Assembly (NCBI GenBank): GCA_012033015.1
Contig: JAAUPS010000016.1
Coordinates: 1 to 40,413 of the forward strand
Direction of reading: 5' to 3'
Length of the DNA stretch: 40,413 nt
From: Phormidesmis sp. RL_2_1
GTDB taxonomy: Bacteria > Cyanobacteriota > Cyanobacteriia > Phormidesmidales > Phormidesmidaceae
The translations under genes and the position numbers were made by a program. Positions within the stretch are counted from its first letter, which is position 1. Each line of letters starts with the position of its first letter. The notes beneath the pieces are model-generated. The model was not told the DNA's origin. It saw only the letters and a program-made list of their open reading frames with translations, and searched no databases. This document shows, piece by piece, positions 1-7,404 of the stretch.

Positions 1-1666
1 TGCCATCAACATCAGGCAGGTCAATACCTTGATTGACATTGGCAATCACATTATCTGCAATGGTGATATTTTCTCCAGTGGCCACAATCCCGTTGGGCAC
101 CTCTAGGGCCGCTAAGGTTTCAACAGCTTCTACGATCACGATTTCACCTTTGGCTGGATCAATTTCTAGGCCAGAGACTAAGGTGTTACTTCCGATGGTG
201 GCAGTACCCGTGACGGTTGCTAGCTCGCCGCTGCCTGAACCTGGCAAAACGACTTCGCCAAACTGGGTGTTTAACTGCTGAATTGGCCCTGTAGAGCGCA
301 CCTGCACCCCATCGGGTAGGGTAAAGCCACCGCCCGCATTGCCCGCCTGCGCAAAGATAATATTGTCGGCGTTGGCAGTGGCAATATCGGCAGCATTTGC
401 AACTGTATCGAGCGGTGCCTCAAACGTACCGGCTGCCGCCGCTTCGCCTGTAGTCGGGTCTACATGGTGAAACACAAACACCTGGTTGGTCTCTGGGTTT
501 ACAGCCGTGACGCCCGCCTGAAGAATCGATACATCCTCTCGGTTCTCGACTAAAACAGTATTGGTGCGGGAAATGGGTTCCGCCGCTCTTGCCCATAGCT
601 GATCGGAATAGTCTTCTGTGGTATTTTCTGGGGTATTCTCTGGGGTATTCTCTGGGGTATTCTCTGGGGTCTCAGATGAACGCTGCGATCGCCCCCCTAG
701 CGATGCATTTACAGAAAGCAAGAGGTTGGTGTCAAATATGCCATCATTTTGTACCCCTAGGCCAAAGCGTAAGTTGTTTCGATAGCGGTAGTCCAGCGAC
801 GCGCGAAAGCCCAGGCTCTCTTCAGAGGCGGCTCCGGCGAGATAGTACACACCGCCTCGGCCCCACAAACTGCTCCCGCCACCAAGGTCGAACAGCTCAA
901 ATCCTCCATCTAGTGAAACAGTGGTCAGGGCAGCCTGGACTTGTTCAATTTGCTGCTCGTCAACGAGCAATTGATTGTTGATAAACTGTGGATTGGCGGC
1001 TTGAGTCTCGGCAGAGATAACCTGACGGGCATTGCCCAAGGGAATGTTGGCATTGAGTGTTAAGTCCCAGCTTTCACCTAAAAGCTCTGTGCCCACGCCA
1101 ACTTGAGAAAAGGTGCGATCGCCCGTATCGCGAGCATCTAGTCCAGCATAAGCTCCCCAGATGATACTGTCGTTGAGCAGGGTGCGATAGCCAGCTTGCA
1201 AGCCACCGCCAAAGTTGCCATCGTTATCTATACTCACCCGACCATCGATAAAGGTGACATTTTGCCCTGGCGTTTGAAACAGCGGGAAAAAGCCACCAAA
1301 GCTGCTAAATCCCTCATGACCAGCGCCTTCGGTATAGTTTAAATTGAAGGAAGGCCGCAGGCGGAGCGCCCCAGCATCTGTAGCTGTCGGGGTTGGAGAT
1401 TGAGCAACCTGGGTTGGGGGAGTCTTGGATAAGGTAGTCTCGGATAAGATAGTCTCGGATAAGATAGTCTCGGATAAGGTAGACTGAGCGGCCTCGTTTT
1501 GGGCGATCGCCTCGGGAGAGATGGGCGTTGCGATTCTCCCAGGGAGAGGCTGCGCGATCGCTTCAGCCGAAATCGCCAACACGCTTGCCAAAGACAAGCC
1601 ATAACTCAGACCTAGTTTCAGTCGTTGTATCAATCGTGATTGAACAGAATAAAAATTGTTTTTCAC
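1..1666 (-). CDS. Inverse-autotransporter-like surface protein, partial (C-terminus off window)
   Basis: About 555 codons are visible and no stop is reached before the window edge. A GTG start at 1666 is chosen because AGAGGT lies 7 bases upstream. Residues 1-39 form a signal peptide ending near AIAQ. Next come a low-complexity stretch with four LSET-type repeats (DNA 1426-1485, 15-bp units) and a barrel-like region rich in aromatic and glycine alternation (for example GGLQAGYRTLL and IIWGAYAGLDARDTGDR). A PENT spacer repeat (DNA 618-670, 12-bp units) follows, then a region of short beta strands typical of a right-handed beta helix. An N-terminal barrel followed by a C-terminal passenger is the order of intimin/invasin inverse autotransporters, so an outer-membrane surface protein is inferred. 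The barrel call rests on pattern only. The passenger's function is unknown because its end is missing. Confidence 0.6.
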   Translation of the reverse strand, partial: MKNNFYSVQSRLIQRLKLGLSYGLSLASVLAISAEAIAQPLPGRIATPISPEAIAQNEAAQSTLSETILSETILSETTLSKTPPTQVAQSPTPTATDAGALRLRPSFNLNYTEGAGHEGFSSFGGFFPLFQTPGQNVTFIDGRVSIDNDGNFGGGLQAGYRTLLNDSIIWGAYAGLDARDTGDRTFSQVGVGTELLGESWDLTLNANIPLGNARQVISAETQAANPQFINNQLLVDEQQIEQVQAALTTVSLDGGFELFDLGGGSSLWGRGGVYYLAGAASEESLGFRASLDYRYRNNLRFGLGVQNDGIFDTNLLLSVNASLGGRSQRSSETPENTPENTPENTPENTTEDYSDQLWARAAEPISRTNTVLVENREDVSILQAGVTAVNPETNQVFVFHHVDPTTGEAAAAGTFEAPLDTVANAADIATANADNIIFAQAGNAGGGFTLPDGVQVRSTGPIQQLNTQFGEVVLPGSGSGELATVTGTATIGSNTLVSGLEIDPAKGEIVIVEAVETLAALEVPNGIVATGENITIADNVIANVNQGIDLPDVDG

Positions 1667-2004
1667 GTCAGTGACCTCTATCGTTAATCAACAAAAACAA
1701 ACACGACACCATTCGAGAAACAGACGTGTTTTTTTGTCGTTCTTTACATACTCAGTAAAACGATTGAGAGGCTACGTTAGAGGCCAGACATGGCTGACTT
1801 ATGGTTGACTTATGGCTAATTTGTATACCTAGCTAATTCGTATACCCAACAGAGGCGACGACCTGTGTGCTAAGTGCTCTGGCGTGAACTACGACAATCT
1901 CCTAATGTCAGCGTTGCGCTTGATTTGCTTGAGCAGATGAGACCAAACCGCAGCAGGAAACAGTTTTTCAAAGGTTAACTTGGCGGTGGCTGCAATCGCC
2001 GACT
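1667..2004. other. Intergenic region upstream of the surface protein gene
   Basis: No gene is seen. On the minus strand it carries the ribosome-binding site of the gene starting at 1666. Around 1690-1735 there is an inverted pair AACACG/CGTGTT about 20 bases apart, next to a T-rich run. Around 1785-1850 there is a degenerate repeat of the type GACTTATGGCTAATTTGTAT. Confidence 0.5.
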
Positions 2005-2871
2005 TTACTCGCACTCAAAGCTCGGACATGCTATGCCATTGGGCAGTGGTGTGGCCTGACCAACTGTGGGCCAGCCGTTATCTTTTAGGGCTTTTTCCAA
2101 TCGCTGAATGCGTTGGTCTGTGAGTGGATGAGTCTGTTGCCATTCGGCAATTTTGCTCAGGGCACCGAGGTCAAATTCTTGCGCTTGAATACGCTCAAAA
2201 AAGTCCAGTGCGTAATCGCCATGTTGGTAATGGGCCACTGTCAGCGCTAGGGCATAGTCATCAGCAGCCGTTTCTTGATTACGGCTATAGCTGAGGCTTG
2301 CTAGGTTGGCGGCACTAGTGAGCGCTGTAGGCCCTTGCCCTAGGCCCAAGAGACCGTTCAAGGTCGCCCACATCAGTCCTCTGCCCAAGGCTTTTAGCGG
2401 ATCTCGATGGTGCAAATGACCGAGTTCGTGGGCGAGCACAAAGGCCAGCTCATTTTCGGTTTCTACACTTTGGAGCAAGCCATCGGTGACAAAAAGGTAG
2501 CTGCCTGCTGCCACCATGGCATTTTCAATGTCATCGTCTAAGATGGCGACTTTGAGCGGGGGGTAGCTACTGGCTTTTAAGGTTGTTTTGGCAACGTCGG
2601 CCTGGAGTTCACCTAGCAGCCCTTCGAGGTAACTGATGCGAGTATCGTGAGGTAAAGTAGCCGTGCGGAGCACCTCAGTCATGGCTGCGCCAATTTTTTC
2701 TTCGGTTTTGGTGTCCATCCGTACGGCTAACTGTGTCGCGATAATGCCCGAAATACCGTAAATAGCAGCCCCGACAATGCCCACCGTGGCCATTAGGTAA
2801 GCTAAATTAACGAGGGGATTAACGGGGGTGACATTGACGTTGTCTTCTTCTTCTTCTAAAAAATGGCTCAT
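2005..2871 (-). CDS. M48-family zinc metalloprotease, membrane anchored
   Basis: The 288-residue protein has an acidic N-terminus, one membrane segment at about residues 20-48, and a C-terminal M48 peptidase domain. The zinc site is visible as HELGH near residue 147, with the third ligand in NQETAADDYA about 50 residues on, as in the Ste24/HtpX/BepA superfamily. With a single N-terminal anchor it probably acts on the periplasmic or thylakoid-lumen side, but topology is inferred. Two YbjQ-family genes lie immediately upstream in the same direction (10-bp gap to the nearer one), so the three probably form one transcript. The substrate is unknown. The family call is strong because metal ligands and spacing are all present. 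Confidence 0.88.
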   Translation of the reverse strand: MSHFLEEEEDNVNVTPVNPLVNLAYLMATVGIVGAAIYGISGIIATQLAVRMDTKTEEKIGAAMTEVLRTATLPHDTRISYLEGLLGELQADVAKTTLKASSYPPLKVAILDDDIENAMVAAGSYLFVTDGLLQSVETENELAFVLAHELGHLHHRDPLKALGRGLMWATLNGLLGLGQGPTALTSAANLASLSYSRNQETAADDYALALTVAHYQHGDYALDFFERIQAQEFDLGALSKIAEWQQTHPLTDQRIQRLEKALKDNGWPTVGQATPLPNGIACPSFECE

Positions 2872-2881
2872 GGGATATTGG

Positions 2882-3325
2882 CTAACGAATGCCGGTGCCG
2901 TAGGCCATCACTTCAACTGAAGTGTTTGCATTGTTTTGGGATTGGCCTGAGATAGTAGAAGTGGCAAAGCGGACATTGACGATTTGGGTGGCTCCCCAAG
3001 CGATCGCATCTTCCTTCATTCGCAGTACAGCTTCCCTGCGACCGCGATCAATCATGCTTTCGTACACCACGATGCGGCCACCGACTAAGTTGCGTAGCCC
3101 CGCTGAAAAGCTCTTAAAGAAATCATTGGCAATCACCACACTGCCGACAAACATTTGAGAGTCCAAAGCCTGAGGTATGGGCTGTTTGGCACCAAAGTTC
3201 ATCATCGGGATATGCATGGTCTGCCGCTCGCGCGAGCGAATTGAGCGGTAGTGCTTTTGCTCTAAGTGCTGGCCCACAAAGTAGCCGATGCACATCAAAA
3301 TTCCGAACCAAATTAGGCTTTCCAT
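2882..3325 (-). CDS. YbjQ-family (DUF74) protein with N-terminal membrane segment
   Basis: The protein has 147 residues if it starts at ATG 3325. A longer frame runs back to 3484 but overlaps the neighbouring gene and encodes low-complexity sequence, so the shorter start is preferred. It has no clear Shine-Dalgarno. Residues 4-18 form a hydrophobic segment (LIWFGILMCIGYFVG). The rest matches the YbjQ pentameric fold family: SVVIANDFFK, a GLRNLVGG loop, ESMIDRGRREAVLRM, and NVRFATSTI near the end. YbjQ proteins are often labelled heavy-metal binding, but a biochemical role is not established. It is a paralogue of the next gene upstream (GLRNLVGG versus GLKNIVGG, NVRFATS in both). Confidence 0.82.
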   Translation of the reverse strand: MESLIWFGILMCIGYFVGQHLEQKHYRSIRSRERQTMHIPMMNFGAKQPIPQALDSQMFVGSVVIANDFFKSFSAGLRNLVGGRIVVYESMIDRGRREAVLRMKEDAIAWGATQIVNVRFATSTISGQSQNNANTSVEVMAYGTGIR

Positions 3326-3334
3326 GGTGGTTTT

Positions 3335-3355
3335 GGGTGGGTGGGTGGTTTTGGG
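3335..3355 (+). other. Potential G-quadruplex between the two YbjQ genes
   Basis: Four GGG runs occur with loops of 1, 1 and 7 bases, which fits the canonical quadruplex pattern. The G-rich strand is the template strand for the flanking genes. It lies in a purine-rich tract that continues to about 3388 with further GGGAGA runs. Confidence 0.55.
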
Positions 3356-3392
3356 AGAGAGGGAGAGAGGGAGATAGGGAAAGCAAGGGAGA

Positions 3393-3746
3393 TTATGTAT
3401 TCGAGGGGCGAACTTGGACGGCTGTACCGTAGGCAAATAGTTCGGCGGCTCCGGGTGCCACTGAAGAGGTAGCAAAACGAACATTCACAACCGCATTGGC
3501 ACCGAGCTTTTGGGCCTGTTTGACCATGCGTTCTACCGATTCTTTGCGGGCTTCTTGGAGCAGTTCGGTGTAGCCTTTGAGTTCGCCGCCCACAATGTTT
3601 TTGAGGCCAGCCATAATGTCTCGACCTACGTGCTTAGCACGAATGGTGCTGCCTTGAACGAGTCCATAATGCTCGACGATTCTATGGCCAGGAACGCCTT
3701 CTAACGTTGTCAGAATGAGATCAGTTGTTTGAGAGAGTGCCGTCAT
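3393..3746 (-). CDS. YbjQ-family (DUF74) protein, soluble paralogue
   Basis: The protein has 117 residues from ATG 3746, which has GGAG ten bases upstream. The frame stays open to 3848, but the extra N-terminus does not look like the family. The sequence begins MTALSQTTDLILTTLEGVPG, the usual YbjQ opening. It continues with GSTIRAKHVGRDIMAGLKN, an IVGGELKGY loop, RKESVERMVKQA and ANAVVNVRFATS. It has no membrane segment, unlike its downstream paralogue, so the pair may form a soluble plus membrane-tethered assembly (inference). It is likely the first gene of the ybjQ-ybjQ-M48 unit. A purine-rich gap of 67 bp with a quadruplex motif separates the paralogues. Confidence 0.82.
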   Translation of the reverse strand: MTALSQTTDLILTTLEGVPGHRIVEHYGLVQGSTIRAKHVGRDIMAGLKNIVGGELKGYTELLQEARKESVERMVKQAQKLGANAVVNVRFATSSVAPGAAELFAYGTAVQVRPSNT

Positions 3747-3859
3747 TGCATCATTGCTCCAATCATTTTTTTCGGTATTGTTTGGCTTTAGCGGGTCGAT
3801 CCCTAAGTACAGATGAATCCGCATACGGCCAGACATGGACTTCATCACAAAAAGTTGAT

Positions 3860-3881
3860 ATATCGGAAAGATGCCCGATAT
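3860..3881. promoter_or_regulatory. Inverted repeat upstream of the YbjQ operon
   Basis: ATATCGG and CCGATAT form perfect 7-bp arms separated by 8 bases, about 115 bp before the start codon. It could be an operator or a leader hairpin. No regulator is recognised. Confidence 0.35.
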
Positions 3882-3979
3882 GTTTGAGTCGCTATCTTCA
3901 GGCTTGTCTTATTAGGTTTTCGCCTGTGAGCGCGTGTTTATCTCCGGTTCGCAAACTTTTGTAATGTTTGACGCCGAAT

Positions 3980-4077
3980 CTCACCGCTGCTCGTCAAGGC
4001 TTCCAGCATTGGCGCAGCCTTTCCAAGGAGAATGAGGAGAATGCCTATTGGCCTAACTCACTCGAAAGAAGCTATAG
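3980..4077 (+). repeat. Dispersed ~80-bp repeat, copy A
   Basis: This copy matches the copies at 37412-37520 (same strand) and 35642-35722 (opposite strand). Shared blocks include GCTCGTCA, GGCTTC, TTGGCG, AGCCT, GGAGAATG and ACTCACTCGA. It is more diverged than the other two and has a small insertion in the middle. It fills most of the gene-free stretch between the YbjQ genes and the dienelactone hydrolase gene. Confidence 0.7.
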
Positions 4078-4110
4078 CAGAAAGTTGGGCAAGGCAATGG
4101 CCGGATTGCT

Positions 4111-5043
4111 TTAGCTGGACTTGAGATGGGTGGCAAAAAACGCTGTTGTCTTTTGCCAAGCGTCTTCGGCGGCTTCGGCGTTGTAGTTTTGGCCGGAGGG
4201 ATTGGCAAAGGCATGACCGACGCCGGGATAAAGATGGATGTCAGCCGTTTTGCCTAAGTTAGCCAGGATAGATTCAAAATTTTCCACATCTTGGACGGGA
4301 ATTGAGCTATCGTCTGCGCCAAAAAAACCAATAATGGGCATATCTAGCCCATCTAGCGCTTCGGCAGACAAAATGAGCTGGCCATAATAAATTGCTATGG
4401 CGTCGAGACCGTCGAGTAAAAGGCCGGTGCGCAGTGACCAGTTGCCGCCAAAGCACCAGCCGATGGAGCCGATTGCAGGGGCGCTGTAGGTTTCAGTTAA
4501 AAACTGGCTGGCCTGGAATAGATTTTCTTGGGCCCAGCCAGGATTATCCATGACTGTACGCATCAGATCACGGGCCTCGGCTGGGTCGGTTGCAACTTTT
4601 GAGCTGTATAAATCTACCGCCAGCACGGTGTAGCCTTCTCCAGCGAGTCGGCGGGTCATGGCTTTGATGTTGTCGTTGAGCCCCCACCATTCGTGAATGG
4701 TGATGATGGCGGGTAGGGGTTCACTGGCCTGATTTTCGGCTTCTAAGGTCTCTGGCTGTGCCAAATAGCCTGTGATCGATTGGCCTTCAATGGTGGCGTA
4801 GACGATCTCTTTACCCGTGACTGGAACGCTGGGTTCTGCCATGGCAACGGGCGTTGGGGTTGGGGTGTCACCTTGATGTTCTTGTTCGAGTGCGGTGGTT
4901 TGTCCGGTAGTTTGCCCAGTGGTTTCGACGGGGGCATTATCGACGCGCAGATTATCACTACCACCGCAGGATTGAAACAGTAGGGCGCATGAAAGTGCGA
5001 TCGCAAATAAACCCCATAGTGATTGTTTCAACATAGACCACAT
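4111..5043 (-). CDS. Dienelactone hydrolase family lipoprotein
   Basis: The protein has 310 residues. It starts with a signal peptide ending in a lipobox (LLFQSC, Cys near residue 26), followed by a Thr/Pro-rich linker to about residue 70, then a DLH-type alpha/beta hydrolase. The family's cysteine nucleophile lies in GWCFGG. The acid is probably in FFGADDSS and the histidine in GVGHAFANPSG. The oxyanion region carries EWWGLN. The enzyme is therefore predicted to be a membrane-tethered esterase or lactonase outside the cytoplasm. The natural substrate is unknown. The start could also be the ATG at 5034, three codons in. It is followed 24 bp upstream by the amidotransferase gene in the same direction. 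Confidence 0.88.
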   Translation of the reverse strand: MWSMLKQSLWGLFAIALSCALLFQSCGGSDNLRVDNAPVETTGQTTGQTTALEQEHQGDTPTPTPVAMAEPSVPVTGKEIVYATIEGQSITGYLAQPETLEAENQASEPLPAIITIHEWWGLNDNIKAMTRRLAGEGYTVLAVDLYSSKVATDPAEARDLMRTVMDNPGWAQENLFQASQFLTETYSAPAIGSIGWCFGGNWSLRTGLLLDGLDAIAIYYGQLILSAEALDGLDMPIIGFFGADDSSIPVQDVENFESILANLGKTADIHLYPGVGHAFANPSGQNYNAEAAEDAWQKTTAFFATHLKSS

Positions 5044-5066
5044 CCACAGACAACCTGTTCATCATG

Positions 5067-5819
5067 CTAGAGGGGGGTAAATTCGGTACCGCCTTCTAGC
5101 CAATTTGTTAAAAAAGTTTCCAACCACTGGTCAACCATGGCGCTGTATTGGCCATGGTTTGCTAGCTGCAGTTCGCGGCTTTGGGTGTTAGGTGCGCCGA
5201 TCAGATCAGCGCCTTGCGTTGTCCAAAAGTCCATCATCTCGGCGGTCATTTCAGGATGAAATTGGACACCATAGGTGCGCTCATTCCATCGAAATGCCTG
5301 GTTGGGAAAGTCATCCCCCCGTGCTAGCAGCACGGCACCCTCTGGCAGCTCAAACCCTTCTTTGTGCCACTGATACACTTGGAGCTTTTCTGGAAACAGC
5401 TCTTTTCCGGCGGCTGTGGCGTACACCGAGTAGTAGCCAATTTCTTCAACGGCATTGGCATGAGGTTCTACCTTGGCTCCTAGCACCTTGGCCAATAGCT
5501 GAGCCCCTAAGCAAACTCCTAAGTAGGGGAGCTGCGCTGCGATCGCCTGCTGAATCCACACCATTTCCTGATGCAGATAGGGCTCATCATCATTGACACT
5601 CATCGGCCCACCAAACACAAGCGCCCCGGCATAATTTTCAAAATCATCGGGTAAGGGTTCGCCAAAAATAGGCGCGCGAATATCTAGCTTGTATCCTAAG
5701 GTTGCTAATTTTTCACCCACCAGCCCAGGGACAGTTGTCTCCTTGTGAATAATGGTCAAAATTTTATTCAAGCGATTTGGGCTGAGCTGATGGGGCCTAG
5801 GTTGTGTATCGAAAGTCAT
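5067..5819 (-). CDS. Class I glutamine amidotransferase-like protein
   Basis: The protein has 250 residues from ATG 5819. A TTG five codons earlier keeps the frame open but is a weaker start. The triad of class I (Triad) amidotransferases is visible: the cysteine in LGVCLGAQLL, and the histidine and glutamate in YGVQFHPEM. Upstream, VFGGPMSVND is the usual oxyanion loop of the GMP-synthase-like branch. There is no fused synthase domain, so the acceptor is unknown. Stand-alone proteins of this type act as putative gamma-glutamyl or amine-glutamate hydrolases. It may be co-transcribed with the dienelactone hydrolase downstream. Confidence 0.87.
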   Translation of the reverse strand: MTFDTQPRPHQLSPNRLNKILTIIHKETTVPGLVGEKLATLGYKLDIRAPIFGEPLPDDFENYAGALVFGGPMSVNDDEPYLHQEMVWIQQAIAAQLPYLGVCLGAQLLAKVLGAKVEPHANAVEEIGYYSVYATAAGKELFPEKLQVYQWHKEGFELPEGAVLLARGDDFPNQAFRWNERTYGVQFHPEMTAEMMDFWTTQGADLIGAPNTQSRELQLANHGQYSAMVDQWLETFLTNWLEGGTEFTPL

Positions 5820-5939
5820 AGAGCAAATTGGCAAAGAGAAAAGCCCTACCGATGGTTAACGGCTAGGGCCTTCAATATGGACAAAGCAAGCTATATCAGA
5901 GCACAGCGTAATATTAGGCCAAATGATATAAGCCTACTC

Positions 5940-5996
5940 AATATATGAGTACTTACTGGGCACTTACTGGGCACTTACTGAGCACTTACGCTAGAT
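5940..5996. repeat. GCACTTACT direct repeats after the DUF2973 gene
   Basis: Four imperfect units of about 11-12 bp built on (G)GCACTTACTG run from 5950 to 5990, directly beyond the stop codon of the DUF2973 gene (minus strand). No terminator with a T-run is seen. Confidence 0.6.
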
Positions 5997-6284
5997 TCAG
6001 CTTTCTTCATGGACATCGTCATGGCTGCTGGAGGCATCGTATAGGGCATCTAGCTGATCGCGTGCATCTTTGATATTAATAGAACGCATGACCAATAACG
6101 GTTCATTGATAACATCACCGCTCTCGTCTAGTAATTCGGGATGAGGGACAGGGCGCTGAGCTTGGGAGGTATTGGGCAAGGGCTTGTTCATCTGAGTGCC
6201 CAGCCTAACCAAGTTGCGCAGCATATTAGAGACTGCAAGAACCGCTAAAACGGTGAAAGCAAGCATGTAGAGCAGATGAAGCAT
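5997..6284 (-). CDS. DUF2973 small membrane protein
   Basis: The protein has 95 residues from ATG 6284, preceded by AAAAGG. The frame extends eight codons further back, but family members begin MLHLLY. One N-terminal membrane helix (LLYMLAFTVLAVLAVSNML) is followed by a positively charged turn and a hydrophilic acidic tail rich in Asp and Ser. I recognise it as cyanobacterial DUF2973, a family of unknown function. A DUF2605 gene lies 222 bp upstream in the same direction, and the two families are commonly neighbours in cyanobacteria. That argues for a shared role, but nothing in the sequence says what it is. Confidence 0.78.
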   Translation of the reverse strand: MLHLLYMLAFTVLAVLAVSNMLRNLVRLGTQMNKPLPNTSQAQRPVPHPELLDESGDVINEPLLVMRSINIKDARDQLDALYDASSSHDDVHEES

Positions 6285-6372
6285 GGCCTTTTGGGGGGGA
6301 GAATTCAACTGAGTTGATAGGGACAGTGGTCGATGGCGTCTATGGCGTTGAGATGAAGCTGTGAGATAGCTC

Positions 6373-6456
6373 TTATGAGATGGCTCTTATGAGATGGCCC
6401 TTATGAGACGGCCCTTATGAGATGGCCCTTATGAGATGGCCCTTATGAGACGGCTC
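6373..6456. repeat. Six tandem copies of a 14-bp unit
   Basis: TTATGAGATGGCCC is repeated six times head to tail with only T/C substitutions (TGG/CGG, CTC/CCC). It lies between DUF2605 and DUF2973. Degenerate relatives (GAGATAGC) continue on both sides to about 6350 and 6495. A 14-bp unit cannot keep a reading frame, which fits non-coding DNA. Confidence 0.92.
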
Positions 6457-6506
6457 TGTGGGATAAATCGGTGAGATAGCTCTCTGAGACGGGGCTTGGG
6501 GAGATT

Positions 6507-6845
6507 TTAGACCTCGTTTTGATCTTTTCTGAGGCGATTAGCGATGCCCCAGCATTCATACACTAGCTTGTGCCAAGACATCACCACGGACAGCTCAATT
6601 CCGGCTTGGCTATCGGTGGCTGAGGATAAAGCTTGGGAGGCGCTCACCTGTTGCTCGGCAGAGTGCACTCTAGCGAGTAAATCTTGCTGCTGTTCAGGGG
6701 TCAAAAAGGATAGGGTTTGGGTTTCTAACATGTCAATGATGCGGCCAAACCAGTGCCGAAAGTCTTCTAGTAGAGGCGGCAGCACCGCTTTGAGCAGGGC
6801 TGCGTCTTCTGGAAGATTTTCGGGTGAGGTTGAGGAAAAAGCCAT
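6507..6845 (-). CDS. DUF2605 protein
   Basis: The protein has 112 residues and no signal peptide or membrane segment. Most of it is helical, with the family hallmarks LLKAVLPPLLEDFRHWF, FLTPEQQQDLLARV and a closing MSWHKLVYECW. DUF2605 is a cyanobacterial family without known function. The downstream DUF2973 gene and the shared direction suggest an operon, although the 14-bp minisatellite now separates them. Length agrees with family members I recall. Confidence 0.8.
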   Translation of the reverse strand: MAFSSTSPENLPEDAALLKAVLPPLLEDFRHWFGRIIDMLETQTLSFLTPEQQQDLLARVHSAEQQVSASQALSSATDSQAGIELSVVMSWHKLVYECWGIANRLRKDQNEV

Positions 6846-6948
6846 GGCACCTGACGGTTGAGTTGTGATGTAATTGTGACGCGTTCCGGTGACGCCAATC
6901 TAGCAATATCAAGATATCGTTTGTGCCCTTTTATTCTAGTACGAACGC

Positions 6949-7221
6949 TTAGGACTCGCTGTGAATTTCTTCAAGCGTTTGCCAGCCAGCGGCCCACAAA
7001 TTGCGGTTCTTGAGTGCCTTGGCATTGAGCCACAATCGCACGTTAGGATCACAGGCCGCGACCAGTTCGGCAAAGACCCATTTGCCTTGATTTTTGCGAT
7101 TGACGACATGAAAGTGTCGCCAGCCGAGGGTCTTTTGCTGGGCTGTCCATTTGGAGCCAAGGAGGTGAGGAAATTTTGGTTTTGCCAGGGGTTTGCGTTT
7201 ATTTAGATGCTAAGATGCCAT
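6949..7221 (-). CDS. Trp-rich TIGR02450-family protein with an amber codon at position 4
   Basis: Reading from ATG 7221 gives M-A-S-stop (TAG at 7212-7210), then an open frame of 86 codons to TAA 6949. The open part has the family pattern: FPHLLGSKWTA, LGWRHFHVVNRK, CDPNVRLWLNAKALK, LWAAGWQTL. Family members are ~65-85 residue Trp-rich proteins of unknown function. There is no ATG, GTG or TTG between the amber codon and the conserved core. Either the start codon was lost, the TAG is a sequence error, or a rare start (CTG 7185, or AUA) is used. The conserved core is intact, so the gene is probably functional or only recently damaged. Confidence 0.7.
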
Positions 7222-7264
7222 GCTGGTTGCAGTTTTTAGGCATGATTTAGTGTAAGGCATATGC

Positions 7265-7340
7265 TGCGATCGCATAGGCTTGATGGAATAGATTTGATGG
7301 AATAGGCCTGATTGAATAGGCTTGATTGCAGGTGCTTTTG
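7265..7340. repeat. Degenerate TAGGCTTGATGGAA repeats before the ABC operon
   Basis: Four or five imperfect units resembling TAGGCTTGATGGAA or TAGGCCTGATTGAA follow a HIP1 octamer. They lie in the leader of the Gld-type operon. Confidence 0.55.
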
Positions 7341-7404
7341 ACTCTCATTGGGTTGGGCGTCTTGATGGACGTTCTAGATAGGGATTCATCATTGGGGGAT
7401 GACC

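Noticed and set aside
589-981. 130-codon open frame on the plus strand
   Set aside because: It is antisense to the barrel region of the surface protein and its repeats are the reverse of the PENT repeat.
5192-5596. 134-codon open frame on the plus strand
   Set aside because: It is fully antisense to the glutamine amidotransferase, whose catalytic motifs are intact, and has no recognisable domain.
6373-6456. CRISPR-like array
   Set aside because: The units are contiguous with no spacers and no cas genes are near; it is a plain minisatellite.
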